64,000 bases of DNA, taken from Aquitalea sp. LB_tupeE (GTDB lineage: Bacteria > Pseudomonadota > Gammaproteobacteria > Burkholderiales > Chromobacteriaceae). The notes under the pieces were generated by a model that was not told the origin of the DNA, made no database searches, and saw only the letters and a list, made by a program, of their open reading frames with translations. The translations under genes and the position numbers were made by a program. This document shows, piece after piece, positions 55,685-64,000 of the stretch; position 1 is the stretch's first letter; each line of letters opens with the position of its first letter. The stretch is from assembly GCF_013391415.1 (NCBI RefSeq), contig NZ_JACAXB010000011.1:113478-177477 (forward strand), read 5' to 3'.

Positions 55685-57124
55685 TCAGTGCAGCTTGACG
55701 ATGGTTTCCGACAGCGGAATGTCTGCCTCGCGCAGGCAGTCACACAGGTCTTTCCAGCAGGCATCCTTGTCCGGTGCCACATCCGGCACCAGCAACCAGG
55801 GCGAGCGGGCCAGCAGTTCATCCTTGCCCTGCAGCTTCAGCCCCACCTCGTAGCCCTGCATTTCCGGCTGATATTCCGCCACGGCCTCCAGATCCTGCAA
55901 GCCGCCCACCTTGCCGGCAATCAGAGCCACAGTCAGGCCCAGACGCTTGCGGTTCCAGGCACGCACACCAGCGGACAGCGCCTCCCACCACGGCAGCGGA
56001 GCAAACAGTTCGGCCTCGCCATACTCCATCTCGGCACCAATGGCCTGCTGCACCAGCGGCATCACGGCATCCAGCGCCTTGCGCGACAGCTGGCGTGCCT
56101 GATCAACCGGCAAGGCACCACGCTCCACCAGGAAAGGCAGCCAGGAAATCACCAGCTGCGGGTCCTGCGTCTTGCGTGCGGCTTCATAAGTGGCACGCGA
56201 AGAAGCCGGATCCAGCGGTGCAAAGTCACAACCTGCATCCATCACGCTGGCCAGATGCATCAGGTTCTGGCAAGCACGCTCATTGAGCATGTCAACGGTG
56301 AACAGGGTGGGAGATATCCACAGGATGGCCTTTTCCGGCACATCCAGCGCATCCGCCAGCGGGGTTTCCAGCCGCTCCAGCAAGGGGAAATGCCACCACA
56401 CGCCGCCTTGCGCGCGCGAAAAGGCAAAAGGCAGCGCCCATAATTCGAAGGAAACCACGGAACCGTCGGCGCGTACCACTTCGGGAAAAGCAATGGCATC
56501 GCGCGCACTATTCACCAGCAAGGCACGCGCTGCCGGTTCCGTCAGCAGGGAAAGCTGGGCTTCGGTAAACACCGCCTGATCGCCACCCATCAAGGCCTGC
56601 TGCACCTGGGCGGCAAAACCGGCACGATGCATGGGGTCAAGGGCGGCAGCACGGGCAGCGTCACGCAAGGTGCGGATAGCCTGACTGCGCTCGGCTGGCG
56701 GTAAGGGCTCGGTCGGCCCCAGGCGCATTTCACGCGGACGCGGGCCCACCTCACGCTCGGCATAAGCCTCATGCAGCCGCTGATAAGTGTGCATGGCTTC
56801 ATCGCAGATCGCTTGCAGGCGGGCTGCCGTCGGCACCTCGGCACTGAAGACAAAATCAAACAGCCGCAAACCGCGATTGCAGACATAAACACTCTGGTTG
56901 TCGGCCGGATCAAACAGCAGATCACTGGCAAATGCGTCAGTATCACGACCTACAAACTCGGTAAAGTCATTGCCAACCAGGCGGCAAACAAAGGCAGGGG
57001 CTGCGGTGTGGATCAGATATTCGGTGGCCTCCAGGCCTGACGCGTCCACGGCATCGCCAAAGATGAAACGGTTAGGCGGCTGCGGCTCACCCTTGATACG
57101 GGCATTACGGGGATGCGGAGTCAT
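55685..57124 (-). CDS. Conserved-looking protein of unknown function (479 aa)
   Basis: The protein has no signal peptide and no membrane helix. It is rich in Trp/Pro/Ala, with a mixed alpha/beta look: EYLIHTAAPAFVCRLVGNDF near 35, VVSFELWALPFAFSRAQGGV near 227, VPEKAILWISPTLFTVDMLN near 265, and ELFAPLPWWEALSAGVRAWN near 375. I recognise no family, metal-binding cluster or nucleotide loop. Codon use and GC are like the core genes, so it is probably vertically inherited. It is transcribed toward gabD and shares no operon partner in the window. A solid coding call without function. Confidence 0.8.
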   Translation of the reverse strand: MTPHPRNARIKGEPQPPNRFIFGDAVDASGLEATEYLIHTAAPAFVCRLVGNDFTEFVGRDTDAFASDLLFDPADNQSVYVCNRGLRLFDFVFSAEVPTAARLQAICDEAMHTYQRLHEAYAEREVGPRPREMRLGPTEPLPPAERSQAIRTLRDAARAAALDPMHRAGFAAQVQQALMGGDQAVFTEAQLSLLTEPAARALLVNSARDAIAFPEVVRADGSVVSFELWALPFAFSRAQGGVWWHFPLLERLETPLADALDVPEKAILWISPTLFTVDMLNERACQNLMHLASVMDAGCDFAPLDPASSRATYEAARKTQDPQLVISWLPFLVERGALPVDQARQLSRKALDAVMPLVQQAIGAEMEYGEAELFAPLPWWEALSAGVRAWNRKRLGLTVALIAGKVGGLQDLEAVAEYQPEMQGYEVGLKLQGKDELLARSPWLLVPDVAPDKDACWKDLCDCLREADIPLSETIVKLH

Positions 57125-57205
57125 CGATCAACCAAAAAAATCTGCAAAAACATCCTATTGTACCCGCCACCCCCACGTGGCGAAACCGCTGCGGTGCGAA
57201 ATGAG

Positions 57206-57970
57206 CTAGTTGTCTGTTACACCCCGGTTACGCCAGGCGGACATCAGCCGGGACAAAGCCTGACGCTGCCGACCTGTCGCATCAAAGTTTTCCGCATTCA
57301 GCCATTGCTCCAGAACTTGCCTCACTGCAGGCCATTCGCTATCCAGGATGGAGTACCAGGCAGTATCCCGATTGCGCCCCTTGATCACCATGGACTGGCG
57401 GAACAAGCCTTCAAACAGAAAGCCCAGCCGCTCTGCTGCACGCCGCGATGGCAAGTTCAGTGCATTGCACTTCCACTCATAGCGACGGTATCCCAGTTCG
57501 AAGGCATGGCGCATCATCAGATACATGGCCTCGGTGGCGGCAGGCTTCTGCTGCAACAGCGGGGAATAGTTAAGATGCCCGACTTCAATTACCCCATTGG
57601 CCGCATCAATGCGCAGATAGCTTGCCAGGCCCACCGGCTGCCCGTTAGCTATATCGACAATGGTATAAAACTGCGGATCACTCAGCCCTTCCATGCCAGT
57701 CAGCCAGGCCGTGTAGTCGGCGAGACTGGCAAACGGCCCGTAACCCAGATATGTCCAGTTTGCATCCGCACCATCAGCCTGCATGGCCGCATGCAGCCCT
57801 GCGGCATGCTCTACGGCCGATAGTGGCTCCAGACGACAATATTTCCCCTGCAGGACAACCGGCTGCGGTGCCGGGCAAGCCCGCCACTCGGGCAAGGCCA
57901 CACCATGCAACTGGCCATATTGGTTCAGTTCACCCTGCGCCAGGCGCTGCGCGATAAACTCATCAGACAT
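57206..57970 (-). CDS. GNAT-family N-acetyltransferase (RimJ/RimL-like)
   Basis: From the ATG ending at 57970 (TTAGGAGACAAA before it) the product has 254 residues. The GNAT core appears as YCRLEPLSAVEHAAGLHAAM, GLASYLRIDAANGVIEVGHL, the acetyl-CoA helix ATEAMYLMMRHAFELGYRRY, and ALNLPSRRAAERLGFLFEGL followed by FRQSMVIKGRNRDTAWYSIL, which is typical of the RimJ/RimL-type group with an N-terminal extension. Substrate unknown (protein N-terminus or small molecule). It follows the rhodanese gene by eight bases; the two form an operon divergent from the MocR gene. Confidence 0.9.
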   Translation of the reverse strand: MSDEFIAQRLAQGELNQYGQLHGVALPEWRACPAPQPVVLQGKYCRLEPLSAVEHAAGLHAAMQADGADANWTYLGYGPFASLADYTAWLTGMEGLSDPQFYTIVDIANGQPVGLASYLRIDAANGVIEVGHLNYSPLLQQKPAATEAMYLMMRHAFELGYRRYEWKCNALNLPSRRAAERLGFLFEGLFRQSMVIKGRNRDTAWYSILDSEWPAVRQVLEQWLNAENFDATGRQRQALSRLMSAWRNRGVTDN

Positions 57971-57978
57971 TTTGTCTC

Positions 57979-58368
57979 CTAACACGCACACTGAATGGAT
58001 GAACCGGCCGTCGCATGGCTGCCTGCCGTGGCGAAGCCATCGCGCTTCCACCAATCCAGCCCACCTTGCAACTCCTTCACACGGAACCCGAGCTGCAACA
58101 GCTTGATGGCACCGTTGGTAGAGCCATTGCAACCAATGCCATCACAGAAGGGCACCAGCAGGGCGTCCCGCGGCAAAGCGGCAGTGGTTTCTGCATTCAT
58201 GGTGCGATGTGGCAGGGATAATGCGCCGGGAATGCTTTCACGTTCGAACGCGACAGTGGCACGCGTATCAATCAAAATCAGTTTTTCACCCGCTTCCAGC
58301 GCAGCCTTGACATCGGCGGCATCAATTTCATAGGCCAGTTTGGCCTGGTAAAACTCCAGCTGTGTCAT
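57979..58368 (-). CDS. Rhodanese-like domain protein
   Basis: The single-domain 129-residue rhodanese fold shows LILIDTRATVAFERESIPGA, LSLPHRTM, and the active-site loop LVPFCDGIGCNGSTNGAIKL; the first Cys (in VPFCDG) is in the catalytic position. The protein ends in VKELQGGLDWWKRDGFA plus a short tail. It may carry sulfane sulfur or bind without activity. GGAGAAGCTC precedes the ATG. It heads a two-gene operon with the GNAT gene and is divergent from mocR. Confidence 0.9.
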   Translation of the reverse strand: MTQLEFYQAKLAYEIDAADVKAALEAGEKLILIDTRATVAFERESIPGALSLPHRTMNAETTAALPRDALLVPFCDGIGCNGSTNGAIKLLQLGFRVKELQGGLDWWKRDGFATAGSHATAGSSIQCAC

Positions 58369-58433
58369 GAGCTTCTCCTTGCTTGATGCATTTGCAATAG
58401 CTGCAGATTACGGGCAAATTGATTCCTCTAAAA

Positions 58434-58465
58434 GAACCACTCTTTGCGGATGACAAGGAACCACT
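58434..58465 (+). promoter_or_regulatory. Direct repeat at the mocR/rhodanese divergent region
   Basis: GAACCACT occurs twice in the same orientation (58434-58441 and 58458-58465), 24 bases apart, directly before the mocR start at 58472. MocR-type regulators commonly bind direct repeats next to their own gene, so this is a candidate operator. The regulatory role is inferred. Confidence 0.45.
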
Positions 58466-58471
58466 TCCCCC

Positions 58472-59926
58472 ATGCATGCCGACTGGATCATTGACTATCT
58501 GCAAGGACAGCTGCAGCGACAAGGGCAATCAACGCTGTCACAGCAGGTATACAAGCTGCTGCGTGAAGCCATTGCGCGCCAGCAGCTGGTGGCAGACACG
58601 GCACTCCCCGCCAGTCGCATGCTGGCACAAGCCTTACAGATCGGTCGCAATACCGTGCTGGCCGCCTACGATCAATTACTGGCCGAAGGCTATCTTTACA
58701 GTCGGCCAGGGGCCGGGACTTTTGTCAGCCCGGCGTTTAGCAGCCTTGGTCAACACCAGGCATCCGCCAGTGAACATGCCGGCTTGTCGCAACGGGGACA
58801 GGCGCTATCCGAGCAATACCGGCTCCCCACCGGACTGAGTGGTGCTTTTGCACCTGGTTTGCCGGAGTTACGCCAATTTCCGCATACCGTGTGGCACCGC
58901 CTTCAACATCAGCATAACCGGCAAGCGCCGTCACACTGGTGGCACTATCAGCAAGAAGGTGGGCTGCCCGCCTTACGCCAGGCCATTTGCAGCTATTTGC
59001 AACTATCCCGCTCGGTTCACTGTCACCCAGAGCAAATTCTGGTGGTGCAAGGTGCACAGCAAGCACTGGAACTGACCGCCAGATTACTTGCCGACCCGGC
59101 GGACGAGGCCTGGATGGAAGACCCGGGCTACGCCGGTGCCCAGGCAGCCATGCAGGCAGCCGGTTTACATATCATCCCGGTACCGGTCGACAATGAAGGA
59201 CTGAATCCCGCGGCCGCACCGCCAGATAGCCGACCAAGGCTGATTTACATAACGCCATCGCACCAGTATCCCAGTGGCGTCGTCATGTCCCTTGCCCGCC
59301 GCCTGGAGCTGCTGCAGCGCGCTGAAGCTGATAACAGCTGGATCATCGAAGACGACTACGACAGCGAATTCCGTTACGATAGCCAACCCATTGCCTCGTT
59401 ACAGGGGCTGGCCGACAGTGCACGGGTCATCTACATCGGCACCTTCAGCAAAGTCATGTTTCCTGCCATGCGACTGGCGTACCTGGTTATACCGCCAGCG
59501 CTGGTCGATGCCTTCCTCTCAGCCTATGCCCGCCTGTATCGTGAGGGCTGCTATGCTCAGCAAGCAGCGCTGGCCGATTTCATTGCACAGGGACATTTTG
59601 CCCGCCACATCCGCCGCATGCGCGACCTGTACCGCATACGCCAGCAATTGCTGCGCAGCACATTACAGCAAGCCGTAGGGGATGCCATTCCCCTCTCTTC
59701 CGGCCAAGCCGGCATGCATTTGGTGGCAAGCCTGCCCCCCTCGGTCAATGATCAGCTGCTCAGTCAGCAAGCTGCGGCCGAGCGGTTGTGGCTACGCCCG
59801 CTGTCACGCCATTTTTTGGGTGCACGGCAACGAAACGGACTGGTCCTTGGCTATGCCGGGGTCGAGGAAAACGACATTCGCCAGTCAGCACTGCGACTGG
59901 CCCAACTGGTAGAACCCTTACTGTGA
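58472..59926 (+). CDS. MocR-type (GntR HTH-aminotransferase) transcriptional regulator
   Basis: The 484-residue protein fuses an N-terminal GntR winged HTH (LSQQVYKLLREAIARQQLVA; LAQALQIGRNTVLAAYDQLL; GYLYSRPGAGTFVS, about 20-88) to a fold-type I aminotransferase domain (about 115-480). That domain has ILVVQGAQQALELTARLLAD, IIEDDYDSEFRYDSQPIAS and a Schiff-base Lys in YIGTFSKVMFPAMRLAYLV. MocR proteins sense PLP with or without an amino ligand (GabR with GABA, PdxR for vitamin B6). The target is unclear: it lies 2.8 kb from gabTD but next to a rhodanese-GNAT operon. It overlaps the DUF523 gene by four bases. Confidence 0.9.
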   Translation: MHADWIIDYLQGQLQRQGQSTLSQQVYKLLREAIARQQLVADTALPASRMLAQALQIGRNTVLAAYDQLLAEGYLYSRPGAGTFVSPAFSSLGQHQASASEHAGLSQRGQALSEQYRLPTGLSGAFAPGLPELRQFPHTVWHRLQHQHNRQAPSHWWHYQQEGGLPALRQAICSYLQLSRSVHCHPEQILVVQGAQQALELTARLLADPADEAWMEDPGYAGAQAAMQAAGLHIIPVPVDNEGLNPAAAPPDSRPRLIYITPSHQYPSGVVMSLARRLELLQRAEADNSWIIEDDYDSEFRYDSQPIASLQGLADSARVIYIGTFSKVMFPAMRLAYLVIPPALVDAFLSAYARLYREGCYAQQAALADFIAQGHFARHIRRMRDLYRIRQQLLRSTLQQAVGDAIPLSSGQAGMHLVASLPPSVNDQLLSQQAAAERLWLRPLSRHFLGARQRNGLVLGYAGVEENDIRQSALRLAQLVEPLL

Positions 59927-60423
59927 ATACTGACAAACCCGCATTATTGATCAGCGCCTGCCTGCTAGGAGAACCCGTCCGCTACGATGGCCAAGCCAAG
60001 GGACAAGCACCAGATCAACTGGCTGCACTGGCTGAACGTTTTCAACTGATTCCCACCTGTCCGGAATGCGCTGGAGGCCTGTCCGTTCCCCGCCCGGCGG
60101 CTGAAATTAGTGGTGGAGATGGCTCCGACGTATGGCAAGGCAAAGCAAAGGTTATGACTGCTGACGGCAAGGACCTCACCACGGCATTTACCAATGGCGC
60201 AGAGCACAGCCTGGGTCTGGCACAACAGTATGGCTGTCAACTCGCCTTACTCAAGGCCAATAGCCCGTCTTGCGGCAACCGGCACATTTATGACGGCAGT
60301 TTCACCGGTCAGCTACAGCCTGGCGAAGGTGTAAGCAGCAGCCTGCTACGCCAGCACAATATCCAGATATTTAATGAAGCAGAAATCAACAGCTTGCTGG
60401 AGCTTGCCGGTCGAAAGACATGA
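59923..60423 (+). CDS. DUF523 family protein
   Basis: The start is the GTG at 59923, overlapping the mocR stop (GTGA), giving 166 residues. DUF523 features include LLISACLLGEPVRYDGQAKG, IPTCPECAGGLSVPRPAAEI, and ALLKANSPSCGNRHIYDGSF, with conserved Cys residues that could bind a metal or cluster. The function of the family is not firmly established. Translational coupling to the MocR regulator suggests joint expression. A terminator follows the stop. Confidence 0.88.
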   Translation: MNTDKPALLISACLLGEPVRYDGQAKGQAPDQLAALAERFQLIPTCPECAGGLSVPRPAAEISGGDGSDVWQGKAKVMTADGKDLTTAFTNGAEHSLGLAQQYGCQLALLKANSPSCGNRHIYDGSFTGQLQPGEGVSSSLLRQHNIQIFNEAEINSLLELAGRKT

Positions 60424-60442
60424 TCTTGCACCAGCAAAATGC

Positions 60443-60474
60443 AAAAAGCCCGGAACTTGATGTCCGGGCTTTTT
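60443..60474. terminator. Terminator shared by DUF523 gene and rRNA operon
   Basis: Arms AAAAAGCCCGGA (60443-60454) and TCCGGGCTTTTT (60463-60474) are perfect complements with an eight-base loop. T-runs on both strands let it end the mocR-DUF523 transcript and the minus-strand rRNA operon, 25 bases past 5S. Confidence 0.9.
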
Positions 60475-60499
60475 ACTGCCAGATAGCTGGCGAATGGGT

Positions 60500-60616
60500 A
60501 GTTTGGCGGTGTCCTACTTTCACATGGCGAATGCCACACTATCATCGGCGCTAAGGCGTTTCACGGTCCTGTTCGGGATGGGAAGGCGTGGGACCACCTT
60601 GCTATGGCCACCAGAC
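60500..60616 (-). rRNA. rrf: 5S ribosomal RNA
   Basis: On the minus strand the sequence begins GTCTGGTGGCCATAGCAAGG, contains the conserved CCCATCCCGAACAGG loop and the GAAAGTAGGACACCGCC end region, and its ends pair (GTTTGGCGG-type 3' end with the 5' GTCTGGTGG). About 117 nt, normal for 5S. It follows 23S rRNA with a 136-base spacer. End positions are accurate to a few bases. Confidence 0.96.
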
Positions 60617-60752
60617 ATAAACTGTCAACAAACTTGAAGAAGCTTTGTACTCCAGACTCGGTCTGCAGCACTGAATTAATTAGATTGGGTCTTTGATCGC
60701 GTCGCACACTCACTATCCATCCGGTCTCGGTTTCCCAAGCCACTCAAATGAT

Positions 60753-63639
<2,887 letters not shown>

Positions 63640-63924
63640 CTATCATTTCAGTAACCTAAGTCACCAATCCGACAGGATTGTGTTTGTGCGACATGTCACA
63701 CCGCCCCTTTTGATATGGCGACATGACATTAGATACAATCAAATTCCCAAGATGACGATTTGTCCCACTTGCAGAGTTAACTGCAGGTGTTTCATCTCGC
63801 CGTCTAATTAATTCGGCTTCTTCAGTTTGTTAAAGATCGGGCGTTTGACCTGACGGTCAATTCAACGCAAACAAAAAGACACCCGGAAACAACGTTTCCA
63901 GATACGCTTTTGTTTGAGTTGAGG
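63640..63924 (-). other. tRNA-Ala to 23S rRNA internal transcribed spacer
   Basis: This 285-base spacer holds a boxA-like antitermination element (GATCTTTAACAA on the minus strand, 63838-63827), a TTGACC-GTCA-GGTCAA hairpin (63845-63860), and the 5' half of the 23S processing stem. No further tRNA lies in it. Confidence 0.75.
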
Positions 63925-64000
63925 TGGTGGAGGATGACGGGATCGAACCGACGACCCCCTGCTTGCAAAGCAGGTGCTCTCCCAACTGAGCTAATCCCCC
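63925..64000 (-). tRNA. tRNA-Ala (TGC anticodon)
   Basis: The 76-base minus-strand sequence folds as a full cloverleaf: acceptor GGGGGAT pairing with ATCCTCC, D arm with AGCTCAGTTGGGAGAGC, anticodon arm CTGCTTTGCAAGCAG with anticodon TGC, T arm with GGTTCGATCC, and an encoded CCA. Its 5' base is the last base of the window. Placement upstream of 23S in the rRNA operon is the common 16S-Ile-Ala-23S-5S arrangement; tRNA-Ile and 16S would lie beyond the window. Confidence 0.97.

Overview
The window looks like a chromosomal segment of a GC-rich betaproteobacterium, most likely of the Neisseriales/Chromobacteriaceae type (Chromobacterium, Aquitalea or Vogesella relatives). The basis is the Neisseriales-style long NAD-dependent DNA ligase behind zipA, the polar-flagellum cluster order fliC-flaG-fliD-fliS, and an rRNA operon with tRNA-Ala(TGC) before 23S. 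The assignment rests on gene content and is an inference. I see no insertion sequence, prophage or CRISPR array.

Layout. 1-3.4 kb (minus strand): end of a flagellar filament cluster, namely a fliT-like partial gene, fliS, fliD, flaG and a short flagellin with a near-consensus sigma-28 promoter. 3.4-14.4 kb (minus): a flagellin/surface-glycan modification island with a 1.6-kaa multi-domain glycosyltransferase, two DegT-type aminotransferases, a FemAB/GNAT-like protein, a WbqC-like protein and a spermidine-synthase-fold protein carrying an extra N-terminal domain. The island is clearly AT-richer than its flanks, and the composition changes inside the glycosyltransferase gene, so that gene looks chimeric. 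14.4-17.3 kb (minus): methylthioinosine phosphorylase, two DUF3592 membrane proteins, ruvX and yqgE. 17.4-23.1 kb (plus): smc, a NarK-type transporter and a TonB-like protein. 23.2-31 kb (minus): hpt, galU, a TPR-glycosyltransferase, ligA, zipA and moaA.

31.2-33.4 kb (plus): a MarR regulator with its own operator, then cytochrome b561 and two YceI proteins, a likely redox/quinone-related operon. 33.4-39.2 kb (minus): an amidase, an MHS-family transporter, an RbgA/YlqF-type GTPase, DUF3820, a small membrane protein and an unknown gene. The unknown gene is preceded by a 28-codon aromatic-residue-rich leader and an intrinsic terminator, an apparent attenuator. A plus-strand terminator near 38.2 kb with no gene in front of it suggests a small RNA. 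39.5-43.8 kb (minus): ETF-ubiquinone oxidoreductase, a class III CoA-transferase and glutaryl-CoA dehydrogenase, which together would take glutarate to crotonyl-CoA and pass electrons to quinone. A divergent IclR regulator has two operator-like palindromes next to it.

44.8-46.3 kb (minus): a CBS-domain protein and argB. 46.4-52.5 kb (plus): a tetR-MFP-RND-OMF tripartite efflux operon. 52.8-55.6 kb (plus): gabT-gabD for GABA catabolism. 55.7-60.4 kb: an unknown 479-aa protein, a GNAT acetyltransferase and a rhodanese on the minus strand, then a MocR-type regulator overlapping a DUF523 gene on the plus strand. 60.5-64 kb (minus): 5S and 23S rRNA and tRNA-Ala; the 16S side lies beyond the window.
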